Shown: one piece after another, positions 1 to 12,615 of the stretch | How the letters are laid out: each line of letters opens with the position of its first letter | How positions within the stretch are numbered: the first letter of the stretch is position 1 | Origin: Pyropia haitanensis | Taxonomy: Eukaryota; Rhodophyta; Bangiophyceae; Bangiales; Bangiaceae | NCBI GenBank assembly: GCA_008729055.1 | Contig: SDUX01000004.1 | Location: 4,356,559-4,420,558 of the forward strand | Direction: 5' to 3' | DNA length: 64,000 bases | The notes under the pieces: generated by a model | What the model was told of the DNA's origin: nothing | Database searches by the model: none | What the model saw: the letters and a program-made list of their open reading frames with translations, nothing else | Program-made: the position numbers and the translations under genes

Positions 1-2930
1 CGACGGCGACACCGCCAGGGGTTGCGGCCGGAGTGGCGGGGGCGGCCGCGCCGCTGCCGCCACCGCCGCCGACCCCGGCGCGGCAGGCGGCAGAGAGAGG
101 GGCCGGGGTGGGGGCGCCCGTGGCGGGGACGCCGCCCGCAGCTCGACGCCGCTGCCGCCGCCAGGTCGGGCGGCCGCCGCCACGCCTGGGGAATGGGACG
201 CCCAGCGCTGCGCCGCTGCCGCGGCAGGGGACGGGGAGCGCCCCACTCCCAGCGGCGGCGGTGGCCGATGCAACGTCGGCTGGGCGCCGCCGCCGCGGCT
301 GGCGCCGCCGTAACCGGCGGGCGGTGCCCCCCTCGGCGTGGAGCCGCCGCTGCCGCCGCTGCCGCCGCCAGTGGGCTCGCTGGTGGCGCGCCAGGGCCTC
401 CTTCCCGGCCCGCACGGCGCCGCCCAGGGCACACGGGGCACCGTCCCCCCTCCCGCCCCCCGCACACGGACGCCCTCGGCAGGCTCAGCTGGCGGCGGCG
501 ATGGCACCAGCCCCTCCCCCCTTGCTGCTGGCAGCCACAGCGGAGCGGGCGGCTGCAGCAGCGGGCCCCTACCGGCGGCCAGCGGCGGCGGCGCGACTGC
601 CCGCGACGGCGGCGGCTGCGGCGGCTGCGGCGGTGGCTGCGGCGGCGGCTGCGGCGGCGGCTGCAGCAGCAGGCGCGGAAGGCCGCTACCCCCCCCACTC
701 CCGGGCAGCCGCGAGTCCAATGGCGGCAGCCGGTGGGTGTGCAGCGGCTGCCGGCCGAGCCGCGTCAGCCCCATGGCCGTCAGGGTGTCTGCAGGGGCGG
801 CAGCCAGGGGGTGCGAACGGGGGAGCGCGCCACCCACCGCCGCGGCCGCCGCCACAGCCGTGGCGGCGGCGGCCGGGCGGCTGTCGGGCACGGCGGACAG
901 GGGGGAGGAGCCAAGCGCGGGCGCGCGGGGGGGGGGGGTGCCCCTCGGCCGGTGCGGGGAGGCAGAGGGGGAGGCGGCAACGGTGGTGGCGGCAGCGGCA
1001 GTGGAAGCGGCGGCGGCGGCGGCGGCGGCGGCGCGCGGCGCTGCCGCGGGGGAGCTGCTGACGGGTGCGGGGTACCACCGCGGCGGTGGCGGCTGCCGGC
1101 GTGGTGGCGGTGGGGGTGGGGGTGGTGGTGGCGGCGTTGGGGGGGGAGGGGGGGGTGGCGGCGATGGAGGGGGAGGGGGGGGTGGGGGAGGGGCGCCACC
1201 CGATGGTCTCCGATCCATGGCGCCCATCCGGCGGTAGCGGTCCCGCGCGCGCCGTGCCACGCGCCGCCGCGTCAGCCATAATGTAGCGGGCGGGGGGGGG
1301 GGGGGGTGCGCCGCGGACGGACGGACGGGACGCGCGGTGATGGCGGCCGCGCGCGCGCGGGGCACAGCGGAGAGAGGCCGGGCACGGTGGCGGGGGCGCG
1401 CCGGTGCGGGGCTGGCGCCTCGCCGCCCCCCCCCCCCCGCCCCCTCTCGCGCTGGTCGTGTGGGCGCACGGACCGCCCCGAGCGGGGGACCCCCACCACC
1501 CCGTGCGGCGGTCTGTCGGCGCACGCCACACCCCAGCCGCCCACAGGCGGAGGGGGACAGCAGCGGGCGCGCGGGACACACCCGGTGAAGGGCGGAGGGC
1601 AGGAGGGTGGGCGTGTGGAAGGCGGAAGCAGTGGGTGGTCGCGGAAGAAAAAAGGGGAAAAAAAAAACAGACGGGCCGCACGACGGTCGCCCCCGCCCCG
1701 CTCTGCCTGCGCGTCGTTTGCGGGCTGTGCGTAGGCAACGACCGGGCGGGCGGGCGGGCGGGCGGGCGGGCGGGCGGGCGGGCGGGCGGGCGGGCGGCGG
1801 GGCGGGCTGGTGGGCGGGCGGCCGGGAGGGGCTGCGCGCCACCTCCGCGGCCGACCGTCCGCGCGTCGGCGACAGCGGCGGCGTGACGGGGGACCGGCCA
1901 GCCCGGCGGGGGCGGCCGCTCTCGTGGTCGCCGCCGCCTCCATCATGGGCGGCACCAGTCATGGCTGCAACATGATGAAAAGAGGTGGCGAGCAGTGGGC
2001 GGCGGGTGGAGGCGACGGGGATGTGGGGGGCGAGCCGGCCACGCACGGGCGCGCCCCGAACCGGATGCGCGGGCCACCCACCCCCCCCCTACACTCACGC
2101 TATCCTCCGCCCTCTCGTGTGTGTCCCGCGCGCGCACTCGACGCCAACAGAATCCACCGGGCAAGCCGCCGCGCAGCGTGGCAGTGGGGGGAGCGCGGGG
2201 TGTTGCCCAGCCGGCTGGGGGAGGCGTGGCAGGGGTGGCCCCGTGTGCGTGGCGACCCCGCCGTGCACACACACGAGGAAGGGGGGAGGGGGGTGGCAGC
2301 CGCCGGCGCCGCTTCCGCGACCGGCCCCCCCGGCCTCCCCGTCGATCCCGCGGCGGCCACGCCAGCGGCTGGAGGGGCCGTGTCCACCGCCGCCGCCGCC
2401 GGTGTCGTCAGTCCGAGCGGCCCGCGCCCGCCCGCTTTCCCTCGTAGAGACAACCCAGTGCGATACGCCACCCCCACGCCCCCCTAGCCACCACAGCTCC
2501 CCGTCGTGGTAAACCTCCGCCCACGCAGACGTAGACGCCCAATGACAGTCGGGTGGGCGACGTTGCGCGCTCTTGGGCGGCGGGCGGGAGGGCAGGGGAG
2601 AGCGGGGGAGAGAAGCAGGCGGAATGGGGTCCGGTGGGTGGGGGTGGCCGCTCCGCTGCCGCGGCTGGACCAGGAAGCAGACGCGACGCCTCCGCCCCCC
2701 CCGTGCGCGTCTGTTGCCGTACATACGGTGCGAGACAAGCGGGTGTGCGTGTCTCGGTGTTGCCGGGAGGGCGGGGTGGGGGTAGGAGGGCGTGAGGTGG
2801 GGCGGTCCACGTAGGCGCGTGCACCACGGGGTGCGTGGCGCCGCGGTCGCATCGCGTTCGTTTTGTCGGAGAGCCTTGCACTGCGTGCGAGTGGTACCGC
2901 CCCCGCCCCCCACGGTGGAGAGTGTTGGTG
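1..2930. other. GC-rich low-complexity region, no supported gene
   Basis: Very GC-rich sequence with GGC/CCG triplet tracts, many G and C runs, and a GGGC microsatellite. Long frames are open on both strands at once, as expected when stop codons are rare by composition. None shows a recognisable motif. On the minus strand a proline/alanine-rich frame stays open from about 700 to the left edge, so part of a gene truncated by the window edge cannot be excluded. Confidence 0.6.
1744..1797. repeat. GGGC tetranucleotide microsatellite
   Basis: About 13 uninterrupted copies of the tetranucleotide GGGC/CGGG. The plus strand has regularly spaced G3 runs, so it can in principle form G-quadruplexes. 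A similar array lies at about 26,091-26,143. Confidence 0.9.
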
Positions 2931-5900
2931 TGGTTAGCGTCGCCTGTTCAGTGGCAACCCCATCAACACACAATCGAGGTCCTCCGTGGTTAACCCATCA
3001 GAGTAGCAATCCGGACATGAGTGGAGCTTTCGAAACCACATGCTGTGGAAATCCAGCGACCCGATGAGGTGACTGTTGAGTCTCGCCGATACTCGCGCTT
3101 TGGTGGATCGTCGAACCACCGCCGGTTCTGACGCACAACCAAACTCTTGACTTGCCCTTCGTTCCTTTTCACGTGATCAATTCGGTGGATTGAGTCCGTG
3201 CAAACACAACAACACGTCGCCGAAACATCATGCGATCGCGCTGGAGTGGCTCGGTCGCTGTCACCCAGCCGCTTGGAGCGGACACCCAGGAGTGCCCTTA
3301 CTGTAGTGACACCATGCATCCGTTCCGCTGAGGTCTGAAAGCGAAAAGGTGTGCGCGCGGTCCCCTCAGCGCATGCGCTACCGTCGTCGCGGCGATAGGG
3401 TGCGACCTGTTTGCATCGGGGTAAGACCACAAAGAGGAAGGCTGCACGACTTGAGCCCTCGGCACTCAAGTGCGTGCCATCTGAGGCAGGCGCTATCCAG
3501 CCTGTCGAGGTAGTGTGCAGTGCCAGCAAGAACCAAGTGACCCTCTGCCCGGTTTGATACCTCGCCACTTGCGCTGGGACGAGTGCGAGCGGAAGCACCC
3601 CCCACTGCTCTGCGCCTGATCGATTGACTGTGGACGAGCGGTGCTAAAAGCGCTGACCGCCACCGACCCACCACCTTCAAGAGTGCTCATGCGCGACGAA
3701 CAGTTTGTACTTTGCAGCTCCAAAGTTATTGATCAACCAACTGCACAGTCGAATATGGCCTTCACAGTGAAGGACTGTTTCGCCGGTAACCGATGTGGAT
3801 GTATCAAGAAGAAAATGCATCGCCTCATGCCTGATACCTCTTACCAAAGGTGGGTGGTCCAACGTTTGTACTCAATTTGTATCTGAACCTTTCAGCAACA
3901 ATCGGCACGTGGATCAAGCGAACCCCGACCTTTCTTGTCCTCGCACCCCCGAGCGGGGTTGGTCTTCCCCCCTGGCACGAACGTCCACAGAGAGCGTAGG
4001 GACGAGCCTGTGGCTGCGCAACGGCCGTTCGTGGCGGGGCCCCGCGCTGCCGGGCTGTCCTCGACCAAATCGCCTCCTGCGCCGCCTCCACACGCCCCAC
4101 CGCGGTTGGGCAGGCGAGGTGGGCCACGCGCGCCTCCTTATGCCCGGCGCGACATATATCTCCCTTTTGCCGTGTCTACCAACCGATGGGGGACCGCCCC
4201 GCCATTGGCCGCCCATCGTAGACCTCGTGGTCCAGGTCGCAGGAATTTCCCACCCGTAGGATATCCGGACACACATCGGGCGCCGGTGGGGCCAGTTCCG
4301 GCGCCTCTCCCCCCTCGTCGGCCGCGTCTTGGTGGGGGGCGAGAGGTGTGGTGGCAAAGGGCCAAACGCGCTGGGGCGTTTGCATCGCTACGCGCCTCCC
4401 CCATCCGCCGACGCAACGATCCGCAGACGACACCGACGCTGCGCGGGGACCCGCTCGGAGCCCTTACACCGCGCCCCCACGAGCCCCCCTGCGCCCGCGC
4501 CGGCCCGCCATCCGCACGGGCGCCGCGGCACCCACAATCACCCCCGCGGATGGGCCAGATTTCCCCGCCGCCCCGGTCCCCGTCCGGGCACGGATGGGCG
4601 GGCCCACCCCCGCCCGCGCTGGCGGCGGTCTCGGCACAGCTGTCATTCGCCAACACTGCGGGCCGCCCGCGGCTGGCGGGCGGTGCAGCGCGACAGCGTC
4701 AGCCGCTGTCCTCTGGATTACGAACCACCCTTCGGTGCCACTCTCCCTCCACGCCGCACTCGCCGCCAGCGCGCACCCGTCACCGTGGCGACAGCGCCCG
4801 CGCCTCCTTTTTGTAGCGCCCGCGCCTTCTGTTGGTAGCGCCCCCAAGAGGCCAGGACTCCGAGCAAGAGAGGGAGCTGTTTGCACTGCCGTTCCCGCCG
4901 TCTATCGTCCGCAGCAATGATGACAGGAGGAGCGGGAGTGGCGGGGCGGGAGTCGGAGAACGCAGCAACAGGGCAACTGTATGCCTATCTCTCGTTCGGG
5001 GGCTTCTATTTTCGCGCGACGGGGCGGCGACGATGCTCCTCAAGTCATCCTTTGCATGAAGCAGCGGGGTCGCTCGCTGTCGTGCTTCTGGGGTGGTTGG
5101 CAATGGTTGGCTGGCAGGCACGCGGCCCCGTTTTTCGCACCATCAGTCTCATGACGTGCCTCTGTCGTTTGAGGGCGAAGACGGTGAGTATCCACAGTAC
5201 AGTGACGACAGGTGGGAAACGAGTTGGGGGGGTTTCTACAGCGTTGGAAGGTGGGCAACGAGTTGAGGCGCGCTGCAGGAAAGGGGGACGACTATAATAA
5301 GGGGGAGAGGGGGGGCGTGTCAGGCGAGAGTGGGATGTCTGAAGGCCAGCACGTCCACGGCATCGGCACGCTGGGGTACATTTACAACACATGACGACTG
5401 GCGGTTGCGGCGGTCCGCGGCGCGCAACTCGTATGCTATTTTCGAACGCGCCTGTGCTGACCACGACGGAGCCGAGAGGAAGAACGTGGGGCCCGTGGCC
5501 AAGCGCGGAAAGTCAGGTGTTGCGCACAATTACCAGCTGCACGTTCCCGTACTTTCGGTCCTGGTCAGCAACTCGACGGCGCTTCCGCCCCAAGCGCGTC
5601 CGCAGTCTCCGCAGTTATCCTCTATTGGGTGCTCCATCCTTTTTCGGACGGGGCCAAGATTGGCGCGGGTATTAATAGTGCGGGTTGTGTGACCCACCCA
5701 GGGTGACCGGGCGGTGGGGGGTTGAGGGGGCAGAGGATGATGGTGTCGTAGGGGGGCAACGACAGGAGTGGCGGGAGGGAGGGGGGCTGCGTCGGGGTGG
5801 GGAGCTGGCGCCCATGATCGCCCCTTTTCGCGCGGGCCCAGCACTTGCTCGTACTGTGATCATACCAGTGAGAGAGCAGCTACGGTCATCCCTGTCGTGC

Positions 5901-6129
5901 CCCACGCATGACTGCAGTGAGCTTGGGGCTTACGTCCTCAGCTGCGGGTACCTCCCACTCACTGTCCCCATAGGCCCCTCGCGCTGCCCCGACCCTCCTT
6001 CCCCGGCTGACCCCCTGCTGCACACGGTACCGTGTACAGCATCTGACCAGTTCCCACAAGGTGTGCACGCCCGCCCCGTCCGTGCAGGCAGACAACTCCC
6101 TCGTTGTCCTGAATGCCCGCCTGCGCAGC
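2931..6129. other. Intergenic, lower-GC island with no recognised gene
   Basis: From about 2,940 to 3,950 the composition falls to near-balanced GC, unlike the GC-saturated flanks. A minus-strand frame of about 200 codons (3,598-2,990) is open but starts at GTG and shows no family resemblance. A second minus-strand frame overlaps it. The rest, up to the reductase stop, is mixed sequence with short open frames only. Decayed mobile-element DNA is possible, but nothing diagnostic is visible. Confidence 0.5.
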
Positions 6130-8197
6130 TCAGCCAGTCAGCCCAGTCCGATCAACGGGCGCCGTGAAGTAGTCGGTGAGGTCAGGTCCGTTGGGAATGA
6201 TGCCATACTTGTTGATCGTCGGGTGGGACGTCGTGTAGTGCCGCTTGATGTGCCCAATGTCAACGGTCTCACCAATGCCAGGAACCTGGTACATATCACG
6301 TACGTAGGCGTGGAGGTGTTCATACTCCTTGATTTGGCGCTTGTTCGTCTTGAAGTGCTGAACGTACACGGCGTCGAAGCGGGCGAGCGTGGGAAACAGC
6401 CGCACGTCGGCCAACGTCAGGTCAGACCCGGCCAGGTAACGACGCGTAGAAAGGTGCTCATTCAGGTGATCCAGCTCAGCAAAGAGCTCCTCAAACGCCT
6501 TGTCATAGGCCTCCTGGGACGTGGCAAACCCACACCGGTACACCCCATTGTTGACGGTGTTGTAAAAGGACTCGGCCAGGTCCAGAATCTCCTTGGCGCG
6601 ACTGGCGGGGAGGAGGTCCACGTCCGGCTTGGTCGCAAACTCGTTAAACTCCGAGTTGAGCATCTGCAGCGATGGGACGGAAGAGCGGGGGAATGGGGGA
6701 ACGCAGGGGGGGCAGGGAAGGAAGGGCGCGCCGACCAGGTGCAAGTGCAAGAGGTACGCACAGAGTCAGCCAGAGCGGCAGCCATACAAGGGCATGGGGC
6801 ATGAGAGCAAGAGGAGTCTCTGAGCGTCAGCGACCGCCATCCAAAAGGTCTCAGCGACGACCACTGTGCAGTCAACAGGGTCGGACCTCGGCCCAGGCCA
6901 AGCGCACGCCACCGCCATGCACGGCCAACAGGAAAACAAACGCGACCGCAGGGGAGCGGCCAAGACCAACGCACCTGGATGATCTCACTCGACTCATTGT
7001 TCACAATGGTGGCCCGCTCCTTGTCCCACAGCACCGGCACGGTGAAGCGGCCGCCATAGTCAGGCGACGCCTTGCGGTACAGCTGGGACACGTTGTGAAA
7101 GCCAAAGAGGGGCTCCGGCTCGCACCGGCCGCTGTCGTCGCCCGCCTCGCCCGCCGCGTCCACAAAGTGCCAGCCGTCCTCGCCCATGTGCGGGTGCACG
7201 ACCACGGTGGCGATGGCCGACTCGAGGCCCTTGAGCGCCCGCGTAATGAGCGTCCGGTGCGCCCACGGACACGCCATGGACACGTACCTAATGAGGTGGA
7301 CACGGATGGATGGGGGGGGGGGGAGGAAGGAAGCGGGGGGGCGCAAAACAGGCCGACGCAGAGAGACCGACGCGTCCAAACAAGGCGAGCAAAGAAAAAA
7401 GACAAAACAAAGGGGGAGGGGGGGAACACCGACCAGAGAGCGAGGAGGGCAAAGGGGTGCACCGCCCACCTGCGTGTCAGTGCCCGGTCATCATCTAACG
7501 CACCGACGCCACCACCGACAGGGAGACCAAGGGCGCCCCCAGCAGGCATAGCGCCCGCGGCCAAAGGCAGCGGCAGACGGGCCACCCACGACGGGACCAC
7601 GCGCGGCACGGGTCCACGCACGCAGCCACCCACCCCACGTGGCACGCACCCCCCACAGGCCTCGCTCCCCCCGCTCGCCCTCCCCCGCCACTACCCGCTT
7701 TCCCCCCCCACCCACCCCCACCCACCCCCCCCCCCCCCCCCCCCCGCCAACACCCGCAGCGGCCTAGCCGTCACGTACAGGATGTAGCGCCCCGCCGCGG
7801 GCGCAAACGGGGTCGACCCGTCCGCCCGCACCCACTCCCGAAACGCCGACGCCTTGCGGACAAACTCGCCCCCCCGGGACACGTCCATCATGCTGTTGCC
7901 AACGGGCACGCCCGCGGCCGGCGTCGCCGCCGGCGTCGACGACATGGTCGGCGGTGGTGGGGACGGCGGCGGCGGCAGCGGCGGCTGCGGCGGCTGCCGC
8001 CGCGTAGGGCGCACGCGGCGGCCGCCGCCGACGCTGGCCGCCGCCGCCGGCGGCCACGCAGACAGGCGGCGGCTGGCGGCGCGCCGGTGGGCGCCGCCGC
8101 GGACGCGGGCCGCGGCGGCGGCGCGGCAGCCGACGCGGACAGCAGCGGCGGCGGCGGCGGCGGCGGCAGCGGCAAACGCGGGGGGCGGCGGCACCAT
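6130..8197 (-). CDS. Glutathionyl-hydroquinone reductase (omega-class GST-like), three exons
   Basis: Reduces glutathionyl-(hydro)quinones to free hydroquinones using glutathione; family of bacterial YqjG/PcpF and yeast Ecm4. Exons are 8197-7779, 7287-6975 and 6663-6130; introns are 491 and 311 nt with GT...AG ends (donors GTACGT and GTGCGT). The spliced frame is continuous and gives 421 residues. Residues 1-84 are Ala/Arg/Pro/Ser-rich and look like an organellar transit peptide; a second ATG at 7945 would give a 337-residue form close to the usual length. The catalytic A-C-P-W-A motif straddles intron 1 (Cys146). The thioredoxin-like half runs to the NNESSEIIQ motif (end of exon 2), followed by MLNSEFNEF opening the helical GST-C half, both hallmarks of this subfamily. 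The last exon is helical, ending near DYFTAPVDR. The family call is firm; which start is used and where the protein goes are inferred. Confidence 0.92.
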
Positions 8198-11100
8198 AGG
8201 GAGCGGCGAGCGGCGGCGGCACGGCAGACGCGGGGAGCGGCGGCGGCGGCACGGAAGACGCGGGGAGCGGCGGCGGGTCGGCCGAGCGAGCGGCGCGCGC
8301 CGGGGGGGGCGCCACAGTCGGGGGGGGGGGGGGGGGGGGCGCGCTCTTGCGCCGCGTGTGCCGCCGCCGCCGCGGGTGCGCCGCGCCGCGGGGGCTCACC
8401 TTGAATCTGGGGGGCGGGGGGGGCGCACCAGCGGCCGCGGGCGGCGCCACGCACCCGCGCGCGAGCCACGCCAAGCGCCGCAGCCGCGGGTTGGGGGGGG
8501 GGGGGGGGGGGGGTGGGGGGGGGGATGCGGGCGGGAGTCGTCGCGGGGATCACCGACGCCCACACCCTCCCCAGACCCTGTTTTGCATGATGCAAACTCG
8601 CCAGCCGGGGACTGGCAGAGCAACCCCCACAGCGGCTGCGGTTACGACGCGCGCCTCCACGCGGGGACTGCCGATGGATGCCGGTGTAATTGGTTGCACG
8701 CCCGCCGGCGGCGCCTCCCCCCGCGGGCAGTTTCCCGGCGGGCCTGCCGCCGGGAAAGCCGCGCGGCAGCTCGTCCACACCAAGGGAACGACGCGGTCCC
8801 GGTGGTCTGGAAGAGGAAGATGAAGGTGCGTGCGTGCCACAGGCGAGCACGATGCACAAGCAGAGCGCACAGAGAGAGAGAGCGCGTGGGCGGGTGGGGA
8901 ATCCGACGGCACAAGGAGGTGGGCCGGGAGCGCGCGCGAGCAAGACAAACGTGCCGCGCGCAGCACCCGGCGTCATCGACGTGCGCCTCGCAGTGTTGAA
9001 GGCCCGGGCGGGCCTCCCCGCCCCCCCCCGCCACGCCGGCGGCGCCGGTGCCGAGGCACAGCCACGTGCCCCCGCCGGCGGTGGAGGCCAGGTGCCGGTG
9101 GCAGGCGGCCGCCGTGGATGCGTTTGGCGTTAGCGGGGGGTAGACGTCCGCCCGCTCCCCGGCCGCTTTGCCACCTCCTCTACGGCGTGTCGCCCAGGGT
9201 TGGGGCGCGCCCCCGCCGGTCGCCGCTCTGCTCGCTTTGGCTCTCCCGTTTTGTGTTTGTTTTCTGCGTGCGGGGGGGAGGGGGCGCTCCCGGGGGGGGG
9301 GGCAGGGGAGAGGGCCGCGCGCACACCGCGGGAGCGTGCCCCGCGGCGGGAGGGAGCCGCGGGGAGCGCACACTCCCCGGCCGCCCCGCCGGGTGCGGCC
9401 ATCCTTTTTCCGCGGCCGGAGGAAACAGCGAGGCCAGGGGCCGGCCACCGCGGCCGGCCGCCGTCCCCCCGCACCTGCTCCGCTGCAACGTCTTTGCGCG
9501 CGGGCGTTGGCGCGGTACGCCCGCCCCTCTTCCCTCCGCCAGCCTTTCTCCCCCGGCGGTGTTGCGCGGCGCGGCGCGACGGGGCGCCCCAGCCGCGCGG
9601 TCCCCATCCCCGTCGCTCCGCCCGTCTGGCAGCCCCATCGCGGCCACCGCCGCTGTCACCGCCGCTGCCAGTGTCGCCGCCGTCGCCGCCGTCGTCGCCA
9701 CCGGCGGCCGCGGTCGGCGCGGCTGCCCAACCGCGGCGGGAGCGGCACCACCGCCGCCGCCGTTGCTGCCAGCCGCCGCTGGCACCACCAGATACCCCTC
9801 CACCAGGGTGGCGTCGCCGCGGCCGCGGGGACCGGCGTGGACCTTGGCTGGCCGCCAACCGCACGGTGCCCACACACGCCGCCGCGGCGGCCGGTGCGGC
9901 GGGCCGACGCGGCGCCCGGACCGAGGGGCGTCGGCCGTCTGGGCGGCCGCCCGGCAAATCCCCGCACCGTCCCCGTCCACCGCCGCACCCGCGAGTGCGC
10001 CGACGCCCCCCGGCGCGGCGCCGCGGGGGGGCGCGCGCCGCGCAGCGCGGCGCGCGCGCCAACCCCCCTTTTTGCACGCGGTGGCGGGCTGCCTCTGCCG
10101 CCTCCCCTCCCCCTCCCGCGGGACCCCGTATATCCCGCGGTCGGCCAGACCCCATCGCCCCGACGCGGGCAGTCGTCCCCACCGCCAGCAGCCGGGCAGA
10201 CACTGGCTCCGGTCGGCGCGGCCGGGAGGGGTGGGGAGGGGGGGGGGGGGGTGGGGGAAGGTGTGGGGGGAGAAGGGGAGGGGAGGGGGGGGAGGGGAGG
10301 GGGGGAAACTGTCAACCGCCGCGGCCTGTCAACCGTGCGGCGGGACGCCGGCGCCCGCCGGCGCGCCGCAACGGCGGCGCCGGGGACCCCGCCGCCACGG
10401 CCGGCCGTGGCGGCCGCCCACGCAGTGGCTGTTGGCAGAGCAGCGGCCGCACGCTGGCGGCCGCCGCGGACGGTGCCGCGGCGAGTGGCACCCCAGTACG
10501 GTCGTGGGGGAGGGGGCGGCGATCCAGGTGTGAGAGGGTGGCGGGGGAAGGGGCGGTGGGGGGACGCGGCGGGAGGGGCGTTCGCCCCGCCCCCCCGCGC
10601 GGCCGCGCGGCTCGAGCTGCTACTGCCCACCGGCCACGGCCGCGGTGCGGGTGGCGTCGGTGGCGAACCGTCTGCCCATGACACCCTCCCCCCCCCCCCC
10701 CCCATCCCGCCACCGGTGGGGGGGGGGGTCACCCTCCCGACGGCCGCACCCCCGGCTTTTTTTTTTTTTTCCGCTGGCCAACCACCGAGGCACGTGTCCG
10801 CCGCCGTCGCGCGCCGCCCTCTCCGTTGCCGTCTGGGGCTCTCATGGCCGGCCCGCCGGCGCGGGCCACCCCCGCCGCGACACGCGCGGCGGCGGCCGTA
10901 GCCGGCGCGGCGGGAGGTTGCCAACGCGGCTGCCGACGCGGGGCGCCTCGCGGCGGGGACGCCGTCCCCCCACCTCCCGCCGCGTCCGTCGCTGCCCCGC
11001 ACGGGCAGTGTGTGGCGTGAGGCTGGGCGGCAATGGCTCCCCGCCGCGCCGCCGCCACCGCCACGTCGCACGAGTGCCGCAGCCGACGACGCGCCAGGGA

Positions 11101-11729
11101 TACCCGTTCCACCCTCTCCAATTCCGCTGAGGTATTCAGACCACCCACGACACTCGCAGCGGGGCTCCAGCAACCGCAGGAGAAGGGCAACGACGACAAA
11201 GAGTCACGACCCGCCCCGCGTGCTGGACGGCCGAGAGCCGCGTCGACCCATTGTGCGCGCCCCGGCGTCGGTGTGTGGTCGTGGTTGGGTCGGCTGCCGG
11301 ACGGCGCCGGCCGACGCGGCAGCGCATCACCGGGGAGCTACCCCAAAGCGCGTGGGCACTCGCGGGGACGCCGCGCTCCCACATTTCCCCCCCCCCCCCC
11401 CCTCTGCACTGGCGATACGCGCCCGTTTGGGGCAAGAGCCGCGGCGCGGGCGGTGGGGGGGGGGACCGGCGCCGGCCACGCCCGCCACCCACGCGGGGGA
11501 GGGCGGTGGGGCGTGAGGCAATGCCGCCACGGCGTGGCGGGGGAACCTCCCGTTTTGGCGGCCCGCCCCGCCAACGACGACGCGCGCTGGCGAGCTCGCC
11601 GCGGCCGAGACGGCGGGGGCTGTCGGCCCGTGGGGGCCGCGCGGGCCGCGGCCGCCGCCGCGAGGGGCGGCGCGGCGGCGGTCTGCCTCCCCTCCCCCCC
11701 TCGGCCGCCGCGGCGTCGTCGCTAAAAGT
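8198..11729. other. GC-rich intergenic region without a supported gene
   Basis: Long frames of 300-580 codons overlap on both strands, but all are Arg/Pro/Gly/Ala-rich with no conserved motif, and none is preferred by codon pattern. A short plus-strand stretch near 10,830-11,020 and a minus-strand stretch near 9,700-9,980 have slightly more protein-like composition, but I cannot assign either. G runs of up to about 20 bases are common. Confidence 0.5.
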
Positions 11730-11734
11730 TGTGT

Positions 11735-11960
11735 GCCCGAGACTTCGTGGCGCGGAATCCCAGGGGACATCTGGGCGACATCCCTAAAGCACGCGGCGGG
11801 GAATTGCAGTGGGTCTCCAGGAGACAATTTGGGCGCGACTCGTCACACTCGAGATCGGTCGCGAGCTTGACAGTGCCAATTCTGGCCTACGTATTGCAAA
11901 CATATCTCGCAATGTTTACGGCATAACAGAAAGTCAAAAACAGTAACGGTCACACTGGGG
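11735..11960 (+). repeat. Relic dispersed repeat, unit A copy 1
   Basis: This segment aligns by eye to 52,972-53,195 in the same orientation. Both share a GGGGACATCTxGGCGxCATCCCT core, then a CTCCAGGA block, a GGGCGCGAC block, a run ending in GCATAACA, and a following ACTGGG. In minus-strand translation both copies give a similar peptide beginning CFRD and running through MSPGIPR, so they may be decayed coding sequence of one element. A shorter, weaker third match lies near 12,950-12,990. The element class is not identifiable. Confidence 0.65.
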
Positions 11961-12127
11961 GGAAGGGAGGCTGGATTGAACTGGAGCTGCGCGGCCCGCG
12001 ATGAGAATCAAGCGTTCGAGGACCTGCACTCACTCACATACTACTCTATGCAGCCCACGTACTGTCCAAGGTGGATACCATGAGACCGGTGTTTTTTTTT
12101 TTACCAGTGCAGGGCTCATGAACGGTC

Positions 12128-12615
12128 GCGCTCGTGTCCAACCCGCGGTGGCGTCGCGCGGAGGGGGCGGGATGCGAGACGACGAAGCGAGCGGCCAAGC
12201 ATTAAGCCAAGTCAGCGCTCGAATACCTCTCTGTGCGCACATGTACAAGAACAAGAATCCTAAGGAACGGCAGTGCGCTATACGGCGTCGTAGCTCGCAA
12301 CAATGATGGAAGTATACGTGCGTTAGGGGGCCGCGCGCGTGGCCACTTTGGCAGCCGCCGCGACGGGCTCCGCGGCATTGAAAGCCAATCGGACGCACGA
12401 GGCCGTCGCTGTCGCCGCCGCGCGGGCATGGGAGCTGCCGGCAGTCATTGCCGCCAGCGAGGCGGCAGCCGCCACCACGGCCGCCCCGGACAAGCTCGTG
12501 GGCGGGGCTACGCGGTCGCGGCGATGCTGGTGGTGCTCCTGAACACCACCCTCACTGCTGCACAGGCGAGCGCCACCACGGTCGCCGACACCAAGTAGTA
12601 GGAGTGTTACCCGTG
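12128..12615 (+). repeat. Dispersed repeat, unit B copy 1
   Basis: About 480 bp closely matching the reverse complement of 53,705-53,200. The most conserved part (about 12,340-12,600) keeps two short frames in both copies: an Ala-rich frame (ATGSAALKA... WELPAVIAASEAAAATT) and a hydrophobic frame (YAVAAMLVVLLNTT) that ends with the same stop at 12,598. In this copy the Ala-rich frame is broken by a TAG soon after its ATG (about 12,304-12,327), whereas the other copy is open there. It is either a decayed two-copy gene or a mobile-element fragment. Confidence 0.75.

Noticed and set aside
8830..11020. Several overlapping frames of 350-580 codons on both strands
   Set aside because: Stop codons are rare at this base composition. 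The translations are Arg/Pro/Gly/Ala-rich with no motifs, and competing frames are equally open.
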